Origin: Paracoccus sp. (in: a-proteobacteria) | GTDB lineage: Bacteria > Pseudomonadota > Alphaproteobacteria > Rhodobacterales > Rhodobacteraceae | Assembly (NCBI RefSeq): GCF_030538655.1 | Contig: NZ_JAUNTO010000008.1 | Coordinates: forward strand, 1 to 64,000 | DNA: 64,000 bases | Reading direction: 5' to 3' | Shown: positions 52,468 to 59,699 of the stretch, piece by piece | Position numbering within the stretch: the stretch's first letter is position 1 | Layout of the letters: each line of letters begins with the position of its first letter | Notes under the pieces: model-generated | The model's input: only the letters and a program-made list of their open reading frames with translations | The model's database searches: none | What the model was told of the DNA's origin: nothing | Program-made: the position numbers and the translations under genes

Positions 52468-52532
52468 GTGTCACAGTAGGTTCAGCACGATGATCAGATC
52501 AGGATCGCGCGTGTGAGAATGCCTGTAAAAAA

Positions 52533-52768
52533 CGTAACAGCGTAACAGAGGGATGAATTTTCCAGTAAATACATGATATTAAATTGAAAAATGTGTTACG
52601 ATTCTGCCGAAAAAAACGTAACACAAGCGTAACAAGCGTAACAGATGAGCCATCTATGCTGACCTTTTGTTACGCTTGTTACGCTCTGTTACGCGCCGAA
52701 AATCGCAAACCGTAACGCCTTTTTCTATTTTGTGTCAAATAAATAGCAGGCCGCGTTACGCTGTTACG
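52533..52768. other. Iteron array, candidate replication origin of element B
   Basis: The heptamer CGTAACA or its complement TGTTACG occurs at 52533, 52541, 52594, 52617, 52628, 52637, 52668, 52677, 52687 and 52762, with near copies at 52712 and 52754. Three direct copies (52617-52643) and three inverted copies (52668-52693) are mirror images around about 52655. The surroundings are A/T-rich. Location just after the primase-helicase gene fits an origin bound by that protein or by the host. Confidence 0.65.
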
Positions 52769-53105
52769 CTTTTTTGCAGGCATAGCCTTATACAGCGATA
52801 CGAAAACACGCCCGACCCGGCAGGACTGCGTTGTCGCAGCAACACATGATGCGGATCAGCAACAGCGCCCATGCCCGCTCATATGGGGGGTTCAATGGGG
52901 GGGGTGTTCGGAAAAAAATCGCGGTTCTCTCAACCCGATTGATCGCCCTATGGTTGTGTAAATTGCTTCCTGCGTGGCGCAGTCGTTTTCCCATCGCGGA
53001 ACCCGGAAATTATCCACCATGTGGAAAATCATTCTGCTGCCTAGATTTTGAAAACTGGCCTGACGCGATACAAAAGGCGGCGACAACAGCATGGGATTGG
53101 AAGCT
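52769..53105. other. Non-coding region with paired DnaA-box-like sites
   Basis: No gene seen. TTATCCACC (53010-53018) and, on the other strand, TTTTCCACA (53028-53020) resemble DnaA boxes and face each other two bases apart. They lie about 250 bp from the iteron array and may be part of the same origin. Confidence 0.45.
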
Positions 53106-53318
53106 ATGATTGCCTGCCCGAAATGCGGCGAAAGGTCCGGTGTCTATGCCTCGGTGAATGAGGGGACGTTTGTTCGCCGTTGGCGGGCCTGTCCCGGCTG
53201 TGACTTTCGGTTCAGGTCGTATGAAAGCGCTTTGGATATTGAGCCTGTCAAAGCGCATCTGAACCCGCGTCGCCTCACGCAAAAGAACGGAAAGGAAAGA
53301 AAATGCGCACCATCATAA
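53106..53318 (+). CDS. Ogr/Delta-like zinc-finger protein
   Basis: 70-aa protein with two CPxC pairs: ACPKCGERSG (Cys4, Cys7) and ACPGCDFRFRSYES (Cys29, Cys32). This zinc-ribbon pattern is that of P2 Ogr and P4 Delta late-gene activators and, more distantly, NrdR. In a satellite it could switch on helper-phage late promoters. The ATG at 53106 gives the usual short N-terminus; 53091 is also possible. It overlaps the next gene by 16 bp. Confidence 0.75.
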   Translation: MIACPKCGERSGVYASVNEGTFVRRWRACPGCDFRFRSYESALDIEPVKAHLNPRRLTQKNGKERKCAPS

Positions 53319-53500
53319 AGAACATGCCAGCCGATGGCACCGAAATTACCCCGGAAACTGTCCGGCAGATCATGCGTGAGGAAATCGCCCGCGTGGTTGG
53401 GGCGGTTGCAGAGGCGATGACCGCCGCGCAGGTCCAGAAATCCGGCGGCTATATCGACCGGCACGGGCGCGGATGGGTGCCGTCTGACAGCATCATGTGA
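53303..53500 (+). CDS. Small protein of element B
   Basis: 65-aa protein with a predicted helical middle (PETVRQIMREEIARVVGAVA) and the tail GGYIDRHGRGWVPSDSIM. Very good ribosome site (AAAGGAAAG). It begins inside the zinc-finger gene, so the two are coupled. Function unknown. Confidence 0.65.
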   Translation: MRTIIKNMPADGTEITPETVRQIMREEIARVVGAVAEAMTAAQVQKSGGYIDRHGRGWVPSDSIM

Positions 53501-53510
53501 GGGGCAGGCA

Positions 53511-54272
53511 ATGACGAATGTTAGCTTTGTGCCCGCCGATGTGCCGCAGGAACTGCGCGCCGCCATGTATCAAGCGTTTGACACCCTTGCCGCTCAGCGG
53601 GCCAAGGTGGATCGTCTGAAAGCCGCGCTGGCAGAGGTTAAGCAGGGTATCGCGCAAGACAAGGCCGAACTTGAGGCCGCGCGCACGGCCTATGTTTCGG
53701 CATTTGATGCTGATGTGCAGGGCACGGATGCTGACCCGAAAAAGCCGCAGGATCGCCGCGCGGCAATGTCGCTGATCGGCGGGCGCATCTATGCTGCCGA
53801 ACAGACCATCCCAGACTTTGGGGCGTCTATCGCAGCGGCAGAGGCGGAAATGGTGCCGTTCAGGCAGGCGTTTGACCGCGCCAGAATGCAGGTGGTTCGG
53901 CGACTGCGCGCCGGGTCGCCGCGCCACGATACGCCGCGTTCATCGCTGCTGTCGTTGCCGGACGTGCTGGCCGGTGATGAGGTGTTCGATTTGGCTGCCG
54001 CAATGCAGATGTATCTGGCCCATTACTATGACCTGCCGCGCGAAGGCGGCGCGGCGTTTGTGCCGGGCGACGGGATGGGACGCTTCTTTGGCTTCCTTGG
54101 CAGTTTTTTCCGCCCCATGACCGCAGATGAGATTGCCGACCAGAACGCGCGGCTTGAGGCGGCGATATGGGGCGACCGGGAACCGGAACCCCGTGTCAAG
54201 ATGCCGGAACACCTGCCACCCAAAGATGCGCTTGGTTCCGGCTTTCATTGGCACACGATGGGCACGATCTGA
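53511..54272 (+). CDS. Coiled-coil protein of element B
   Basis: 253-aa soluble protein. Residues 10-130 are a likely coiled coil (QRAKVDRLKAALAEVKQGIA); residues 140-253 are globular with a hydrophobic patch (GMGRFFGFLGSFFRPMTADE). It is the last gene before the right att site, a place where satellites often carry cargo such as phage interference or defence. No known domain recognised. Confidence 0.62.
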   Translation: MTNVSFVPADVPQELRAAMYQAFDTLAAQRAKVDRLKAALAEVKQGIAQDKAELEAARTAYVSAFDADVQGTDADPKKPQDRRAAMSLIGGRIYAAEQTIPDFGASIAAAEAEMVPFRQAFDRARMQVVRRLRAGSPRHDTPRSSLLSLPDVLAGDEVFDLAAAMQMYLAHYYDLPREGGAAFVPGDGMGRFFGFLGSFFRPMTADEIADQNARLEAAIWGDREPEPRVKMPEHLPPKDALGSGFHWHTMGTI

Positions 54273-54299
54273 ATCGCCGCCGGGACCGTTTTTCATCAC

Positions 54300-54320
54300 G
54301 GTGTGCCCCCGGTGTGCCCC
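54300..54320. repeat. GGTGTGCCCC tandem, candidate integrase arm site (right)
   Basis: Identical 21-bp copy of 45716-45736, 45 bp inside the right att repeat and in the same orientation. Confidence 0.5.
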
Positions 54321-54365
54321 AAAGCAACAAGCCGCGTCTTGCACGCGGCCTTAACCTATTGAATT

Positions 54366-54416
54366 CAGTGGTGAGCCCGACAGGATTCGAACCTGTGACC
54401 CACTGATTAAAAGTCA
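54366..54416. repeat. 51-bp attachment-site repeat, right copy within tRNA-Lys
   Basis: Perfect match to 45551-45601. This copy continues into the complete tRNA gene, so the element restores a working tRNA-Lys at this side. Confidence 0.92.
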
Positions 54417-54444
54417 GTTGCTCTACCAACTGAGCTACGGGCCC
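54369..54444 (-). tRNA. tRNA-Lys (anticodon TTT)
   Basis: A 76-nt gene with acceptor arms GGGCCCG/CGGGCTC, D-arm GCTCAGTTGGTAGAGC, anticodon stem-loop CTGACTTTTAATCAG and T-arm ACAGGTTCGAATCCTGT, with CCA encoded. It is the chromosomal target of the two elements on its 3' side. Confidence 0.97.
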
Positions 54445-54539
54445 ACGACAGGGGCGCTGAATAGGGGGGGGCGCGGGTAGGGTCAAGAGGAAAAATCACC
54501 CTTCTGGCGGAATCATTGCGACGGGCATATATCGGCGAC

Positions 54540-55379
54540 ATGAGTGAACAGAACAAAGCTGGCCTGCCCTTCATCAAGATGCACGGGCTGGGCAATGACT
54601 TCGTGGTGATCGACCTGCGCGGGGGACTTGATGCGCCTGCGCCGGAACTGGTTGCGCGGATTGCTGACCGCCACCGGGGGGTGGGCTTTGACCAGATGGC
54701 GACGATTCAGGGCGATGCCGATGGCGCGGCCGACGCGCGACTGGTGTTCTGGAACGCCGATGGCTCGCGCAGCGGGGCTTGTGGCAATGCGACGCGCTGC
54801 ATTGCGCGGCTGCTGATGGACGAATTGGGAGCAGACCGACTGGCGCTGCGCACCGATCATACCGTCTTGCAGGCCGAAGATGTGGGGGCTGGGCTGACGC
54901 GGGTGAACATGGGCGCGCCAGTGCTGGACTGGCGAGCGATTCCCTTGGCGCGGGATGTGGACATCGACCATCTGCCGATCACCGGCGATCCGGTCGCCAC
55001 CGGCATGGGCAATCCACATATGACCTTTTTCGTGCCGGACGCAGGGCTTGTCGATCTGGAGCGGTTCGGGCCGCTGCATGAACATCATCCGCTGTATCCC
55101 GAACGCACCAATGTCGAGGTGGTGCAGGTTCTGTCGCCCGATCAGATCATCTTGCGCATCTGGGAACGCGGCACCGGGGTCACGCTGGCTTCGGGGTCGT
55201 GTTCCTGCGCGGCGGTGGTGGCGGCGGCGCGGCGGGGGCTGACCGGGCGGCGCGTGACGGTGAACGTGCCGGGCGGGCGGCTGTTGATCGACTGGCGCGA
55301 GGATGGCGTCTGGATGGAAGGCCCGACGGCCGAGGTATTTCGCGGCACATTGACACCCGCATGGCTGGCCGATGGATAA
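54540..55379 (+). CDS. dapF: Diaminopimelate epimerase
   Basis: 279-aa enzyme that would convert LL- to meso-diaminopimelate for lysine and peptidoglycan. N-terminal MHGLGNDFVVID and the first catalytic Cys81 in GACGNATRC are normal. The second catalytic site, usually ACGxGxCA, reads ASGSCSCA: Ser218 stands at the Cys position, with Cys221 and Cys223 nearby. Either a neighbouring Cys takes over or this is a lineage variant. The ATG at 54540 is the first after a gap from the tRNA; the gene overlaps mtaB by 8 bp. Confidence 0.9.
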   Translation: MSEQNKAGLPFIKMHGLGNDFVVIDLRGGLDAPAPELVARIADRHRGVGFDQMATIQGDADGAADARLVFWNADGSRSGACGNATRCIARLLMDELGADRLALRTDHTVLQAEDVGAGLTRVNMGAPVLDWRAIPLARDVDIDHLPITGDPVATGMGNPHMTFFVPDAGLVDLERFGPLHEHHPLYPERTNVEVVQVLSPDQIILRIWERGTGVTLASGSCSCAAVVAAARRGLTGRRVTVNVPGGRLLIDWREDGVWMEGPTAEVFRGTLTPAWLADG

Positions 55380-56625
55380 GCCGCCGGTTTTCGCGACGCT
55401 TGGCTGCCGCCTGAACGCCTATGAGACCGAGGCGATGCGCGAGATGGCCGAGGCCGCCGGGCTGTCAGGCGCGGTGATCGTGAACACCTGCGCCGTGACC
55501 GCCGAGGCGGTGCGCAAGGCGCGGCAGGAAATCCGCCGGTTGTCGCGCGAAAATCCCGGCGTGCCGGTGATCGTGACCGGCTGTGCGGCGCAGACCGAAC
55601 CCGAAACCTTTGCCGCCATGCCCGAGGTGACGCGGGTGATCGGCAATCACGAAAAGATGCAGCCGGAAACGTGGCAGGCGATGGGACCGGATTTCATCGG
55701 CGACACCGAAAAGGTGCAGGTCGATGACATCATGTCCGTGCGCGAAACGGCGGGACATCTGATCGACGGATTCGGGCGGCACCGGGCCTATGTTCAGGTG
55801 CAGAACGGTTGCGATCACCGCTGCACCTTTTGCATCATTCCCTTTGGGCGCGGTAACAGCCGCAGCGTTCCGGCGGGCGTGGTGGTTGAACAGATCAAAC
55901 GGCTGGTCGGACGCGGTTTTAACGAAGTCGTGTTGACCGGGGTTGATCTGACAAGCTGGGGCGCGGATCTGCCCGGTGAACCGCGTCTGGGTGATCTGGT
56001 GATGCGCATCCTGCGGCTGGTGCCGGATCTGCCGCGCCTGCGGATTTCGTCGATCGACAGCATCGAGGCGGACGAGAACCTGATGTTGGCGATTGCGACT
56101 GAACCGCGCCTGATGCCGCATCTGCACCTGTCCTTGCAGGCGGGCGACGATATGATCCTGAAACGGATGAAGCGCCGCCATCTGCGCGATGACGCGATTG
56201 CCTTTTGCGAGGAAGCGCGGCGGCTGCGCCCGGACATCGTGTTCGGTGCCGACATCATCGCCGGTTTCCCGACCGAGACCGAGGCGATGTTCGAAAACTC
56301 GGTTCGGCTGGTGGGGGATTGCGGGCTGACGTTCCTGCATGTGTTCCCCTATTCGGCGCGCAAAGGCACCCCGGCGGCGCGGATGCCGCGCGTGCCGGGG
56401 GGCGCGATCAAGGACCGCGCGGCGCGGCTGCGGGCTGTGGGCGATGCCGCGCTGGCGGCGCATCTGGCGGCGCAGGTCGGGCAGTCCCGGTGCATTCTGA
56501 CCGAAGGCCCCCGGCTTGGCCGGACCGAGCAGTTCGCCGAGGTGACTTTTGATCGCGACATGCCCGAAGGGGCATTGATGGACGTGCGGATAACGGGACA
56601 TGATGGTGCCCGGCTGATCGCGTAG
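55372..56625 (+). CDS. mtaB: tRNA t6A37 methylthiotransferase MtaB
   Basis: 417-aa radical-SAM enzyme that adds a methylthio group to N6-threonylcarbamoyladenosine at tRNA position 37. The N-terminal MTTase domain has Cys12, Cys40 and Cys71 for one iron-sulfur cluster; CDHRCTFC (Cys147/151/154) binds the SAM cluster. LHLSLQAGDDMILKRMKRRH and GADIIAGFPTETEAMF follow the family. The C-terminal TRAM-like part is present. Overlap with dapF suggests one transcript. Confidence 0.93.
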   Translation: MDKPPVFATLGCRLNAYETEAMREMAEAAGLSGAVIVNTCAVTAEAVRKARQEIRRLSRENPGVPVIVTGCAAQTEPETFAAMPEVTRVIGNHEKMQPETWQAMGPDFIGDTEKVQVDDIMSVRETAGHLIDGFGRHRAYVQVQNGCDHRCTFCIIPFGRGNSRSVPAGVVVEQIKRLVGRGFNEVVLTGVDLTSWGADLPGEPRLGDLVMRILRLVPDLPRLRISSIDSIEADENLMLAIATEPRLMPHLHLSLQAGDDMILKRMKRRHLRDDAIAFCEEARRLRPDIVFGADIIAGFPTETEAMFENSVRLVGDCGLTFLHVFPYSARKGTPAARMPRVPGGAIKDRAARLRAVGDAALAAHLAAQVGQSRCILTEGPRLGRTEQFAEVTFDRDMPEGALMDVRITGHDGARLIA

Positions 56626-56726
56626 GACCGGGGGTTTCACACCCCACCTCCGGGTCGCCTCGAACCAGTGGCGGGGACCCGGTGATCCCGTGGGATATTG
56701 GGAAACGAAAGACGAAGGGGGAGAAG

Positions 56727-57662
56727 ATGGGCAAGATCAAGGTGGCGGTGGCGCAACTGCCGGGTGCGCCGGACGATGCGATGGCGGCGGCGCATCAGGC
56801 GGCGGATGCCGTGCGCGAGGCCGGGGCCAAGGGCGTGCGGCTGGTCGTCTTCCCCGAGGCGTTTCTGGGTGGCTATCCCAAAGGGGCCAGCTTTGGTGCG
56901 CCGGTCGGTTTGCGCAAGCCCGAGGGGCGCGAGGCGTTCTTGCGCTATTACCGCGCGGCGGTTGATCTGGACGGGCCAGAGGTGGCGCATCTACAGGAGG
57001 CTTGCGCTGATACCGGAGTGTTCACGGTCATCGGCGTGATCGAACGCGATGGCGGCACGCTGTATTGCACCGCGTTGTATATCGACGGCGCGCGCGGTCT
57101 GGTGGGCAAGCATCGCAAGCTGATGCCAACGGCGGCGGAACGGTTGATCTGGGGCTATGGCGACGGGTCCACCATGGCGGCGGTCAAGGCGGATTTTGGC
57201 ACGGTTGGTGCGGTGATCTGCTGGGAAAACTATATGCCGGCCTTGCGGATGCATATGTATGCGCAGGGTGTGCTGTTTTACTGTGCGCCAACCGTCGATG
57301 ACCGCGACAGCTGGCTGCCGACGATGCAGCATATCGCGATGGAGGGGCGCTGCTTTGTGCTGACCGCCTGCCCGCGCATCACCCGCGCAGCCTATCCCGA
57401 CGATCACGAATGCGCGCTTGGCGATGATCCCGACACGGTGCTGATCCGAGGGGGCAGCGCCATCATCGGGCCGCTGGGGCAGGTGCTGGCCGGGCCGGAT
57501 TACAGCAACACCGGGCTGATCTGCGCCGAGGTTGATACCGATGATGCCATCCGGGGCAAGTTCGATTTCGACGTGACCGGCCATTATGCCCGCCCGGACA
57601 TATTTCAGTTGGGCGTGGATACACGGGCGCGCTCTGCCGTGGTCGCCGGAAATGCCGAATGA
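56727..57662 (+). CDS. Nitrilase / carbon-nitrogen hydrolase
   Basis: 311-aa nitrilase-superfamily enzyme with Glu44 (FPEAFLGGYPKG), Lys131 (KHRKLMPT) and Cys165 (ICWENYMPALR). The WENYMP and ERLIWGYGDGST sequences are those of true nitrilases, which turn nitriles into acids, rather than of amidases. Ribosome site AGGGGGAGA upstream of 56727. The stop overlaps the next gene, linking it to the HDAC-like hydrolase. Confidence 0.9.
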   Translation: MGKIKVAVAQLPGAPDDAMAAAHQAADAVREAGAKGVRLVVFPEAFLGGYPKGASFGAPVGLRKPEGREAFLRYYRAAVDLDGPEVAHLQEACADTGVFTVIGVIERDGGTLYCTALYIDGARGLVGKHRKLMPTAAERLIWGYGDGSTMAAVKADFGTVGAVICWENYMPALRMHMYAQGVLFYCAPTVDDRDSWLPTMQHIAMEGRCFVLTACPRITRAAYPDDHECALGDDPDTVLIRGGSAIIGPLGQVLAGPDYSNTGLICAEVDTDDAIRGKFDFDVTGHYARPDIFQLGVDTRARSAVVAGNAE

Positions 57663-58579
57663 CGACCGCGCTGTTCACACATCCGTCTGCTGACGGGCAC
57701 CTCACCCCGCCCGGCCACCCGGAGCAGGTTGCGCGTCTGGCCGCCGTGCTGGATGCGCTGGCCGATCTGGACCTTGACCGGCGCGAGGCCCCGCTGGCCG
57801 ATGAATCCGAGGTGCTGCGCTGTCACCCCGCCCGCTATCTTGTGCGGCTGCGGGACGCTTTGCCCCAGGCGGGCAGCGTGACGCTGGATGCTGACACGCA
57901 TCTGTCGCCGGGCAGCCTTGAGGCCGCGCTGCGGGCCGTGGGCGGGGCCAATGCGGCGGTGGATGCGGTGCTGTCGGGGGCTGTGGGCAATGCCTTTGTC
58001 GCCATGCGCCCGCCGGGCCATCATGCGGAAACCGCCACAGCGATGGGGTTTTGCCTGTTCGGCACCGTCGCCATCGCGGCCAAACGGGCGCTGGATCATC
58101 ACGGGCTGTCGCGTGTTGCCGTGCTGGATTTCGACGTGCATCACGGCAATGGCACGCAGGATTTGCTGTGGGATGAGGGGCGGGCATTTTTTGCCTCGAC
58201 CCATCAGATGCCGCTGTATCCGGGGACCGGGGCGGCGACGACGCGCGGGGCGCATGGCCAGATCGTAAATGTGCCGCTGCCACCCGGATCGGATGGTGCG
58301 ACGGCGCGGCAGGCGTGGGATGCGATCCTGCACCGGATGGATGCCCATCACCCCGAACTGGTGCTGATTTCGGCCGGATTCGATGCCCATGCCGACGATC
58401 CCCTCGCGGAACTGAACTGGCACGAGGGCGATTTCGCCGCCATCACCCGCGCCATCTGCACTGCGGCGGCTGCGGCAGGTGCGCCGGTGGTATCCTGTCT
58501 TGAGGGCGGCTATGATCTGTCCGCGCTTGGCCGTTCAGCCCGCGCTCATGTCCAGATCTTGCAGGAGTTTTCCCGATGA
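57659..58579 (+). CDS. Histone-deacetylase-family amidohydrolase
   Basis: 306-aa class II HDAC-like / acetylpolyamine amidohydrolase-type protein. MRPPGHHAE carries the catalytic His pair, LDFDVHHGNGTQ and ISAGFDAHADDPL give the zinc ligands, and LEGGYD ends the active site. Bacterial members remove acyl groups from small amines or proteins. Starts on the nitrilase stop and ends on the xseB start (both ATGA), so it is embedded in this operon. Confidence 0.9.
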   Translation: MTTALFTHPSADGHLTPPGHPEQVARLAAVLDALADLDLDRREAPLADESEVLRCHPARYLVRLRDALPQAGSVTLDADTHLSPGSLEAALRAVGGANAAVDAVLSGAVGNAFVAMRPPGHHAETATAMGFCLFGTVAIAAKRALDHHGLSRVAVLDFDVHHGNGTQDLLWDEGRAFFASTHQMPLYPGTGAATTRGAHGQIVNVPLPPGSDGATARQAWDAILHRMDAHHPELVLISAGFDAHADDPLAELNWHEGDFAAITRAICTAAAAAGAPVVSCLEGGYDLSALGRSARAHVQILQEFSR

Positions 58580-58812
58580 CCGATCTTGCCGCGCTGTCGT
58601 TTGAAGACGCGATGAGAGAACTTGAATCCGTCGTCGCCCGGCTGGAACAGGGCGAGGCCAGCCTGGACGAATCCATCGCGCTCTATGAACGCGGTGCGGC
58701 CCTGCGCGCCCATTGCGAGGCGCGGCTGAAGGCGGCGCAGGAACGGGTGGACAAGATCACCCTGTCGCAATCCGGCGAACCGACCGGCACCACCCCGGCC
58801 GAGGGGTTGTGA
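58576..58812 (+). CDS. xseB: Exodeoxyribonuclease VII small subunit
   Basis: 78-aa protein: LSFEDAMRELESVVARLEQG followed by EASLDESIALYERGAAL is the XseB signature. It joins XseA to form ExoVII, which degrades single-stranded DNA. The order xseB-ispA-dxs is common in alphaproteobacteria. Confidence 0.95.
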   Translation: MTDLAALSFEDAMRELESVVARLEQGEASLDESIALYERGAALRAHCEARLKAAQERVDKITLSQSGEPTGTTPAEGL

Positions 58813-59675
58813 TGCGTGACCGGCTGGCCGATGTTGCCGCGCAGGTTCAGACGGCGCTTGACGTGGCGATCATGGCGCTGCCGCAGGGCGAATTGCGCGA
58901 TGCCATGGCCTATGCCACGCAGGGGGGCAAGCGGCTGCGGGCGTTTCTGGTGATGGAATCGGCGCGGCTGCATGGGGTGCCTGATCCGGCGGCGCTGCCG
59001 GTGGCCGCTGCGGTCGAGGCGCTGCACGCCTATTCGCTGATCCATGACGATCTGCCCGCGATGGATGACGACGATCTGCGCCGGGGGCAGCCGACCGTGC
59101 ATGTGAAATGGTCGCAGGCGACGGCGATTCTGGCCGGTGACGCGCTGCAAACGCTGGCCTTCGATCTGTTGACTGCCCCGGCCATCGGCCCGGACGCGGC
59201 CCGGCTGGTGCTGGTCGGCGCATTGGCCCGCGCGGCGGGGGCGCAGGGCATGGTCTGGGGACAGGCGCTGGATATTGCCGCCGAAACCGCGCCACAGCCG
59301 CTGGATCTGGATGCGATCATCCTGCTGCAAAGTGGCAAGACCGGCGCGCTGATCGAATTCGCTGCCACCGCCGGGCCGCTGATCGAGGGCGCCGACCCGG
59401 CGCCGCTGGTGGCCTATGCCCGTGCGCTTGGGCTGGCGTTTCAGATTGCCGACGACATTCTGGATGTCACCGGCAACGAGGCCGCCACCGGCAAGCGCGT
59501 GGGCAAGGACGACGCCGCAGGCAAGGCCACCTTCGTGTCGCTGCTGGGGCTGGACGGGGCGCGCGACCGCGCGGCGACCCTGGCCGGTCAGGCGGTGGCC
59601 GCGCTGGAACCTTATGGCGAAAACGCAGGAAACTTGCGCGAACTTGCGCGTTTCGTTATCGAACGCGACACCTGA
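58812..59675 (+). CDS. ispA: Farnesyl diphosphate synthase
   Basis: 287-aa short-chain polyprenyl synthase. First Asp-rich motif DDLPAMDDDDLRRG and second FQIADDILD bind magnesium and diphosphates; GGKRLRAFL binds IPP. It makes FPP/GPP for quinones and carotenoids. ATG 58812 overlaps the xseB stop; GTG 58809 is an alternative. Confidence 0.94.
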   Translation: MRDRLADVAAQVQTALDVAIMALPQGELRDAMAYATQGGKRLRAFLVMESARLHGVPDPAALPVAAAVEALHAYSLIHDDLPAMDDDDLRRGQPTVHVKWSQATAILAGDALQTLAFDLLTAPAIGPDAARLVLVGALARAAGAQGMVWGQALDIAAETAPQPLDLDAIILLQSGKTGALIEFAATAGPLIEGADPAPLVAYARALGLAFQIADDILDVTGNEAATGKRVGKDDAAGKATFVSLLGLDGARDRAATLAGQAVAALEPYGENAGNLRELARFVIERDT

Positions 59676-59699
59676 CCGACGCGCCCGGAGGGCCAGCCC

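Larger units (their letters stand above)
45551..54416. mobile_element. Element B: P4-like phage satellite at tRNA-Lys
   Basis: 8.8 kb bounded by the perfect 51-bp att repeats, the right copy being the intact tRNA-Lys. Gene order: integrase, small protein, structured leader, AlpA-like protein, small basic protein, Ash/Icd-like frame with hairpins, unknown protein, primase-helicase, terminator, iteron array with DnaA boxes, Ogr/Delta-like zinc finger and two small proteins. There are no capsid, tail or terminase genes. Size, single direction and gene set match P4-like satellites that depend on a helper phage. Confidence 0.75.

Noticed and set aside
52667..52849. 60-aa frame in the iteron region
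   Set aside because: Reads through the iteron copies, with no ribosome site or family likeness.
54370..54406. Short peptide read from the tRNA-Lys repeat (VVSPTGFEPVTH)
   Set aside because: A well-known artefact of translating tRNA sequence; not a gene.
31381..54416. CRISPR array or cas genes
   Set aside because: No regularly spaced repeats or cas-like proteins were seen in the islands; the only arrays are iterons and att/arm repeats.
56626..56726. Terminator after mtaB (CCGGGT/ACCCGG arms)
   Set aside because: Arms are 25 bp apart with no T run; not convincing, and the nitrilase gene may be read through.
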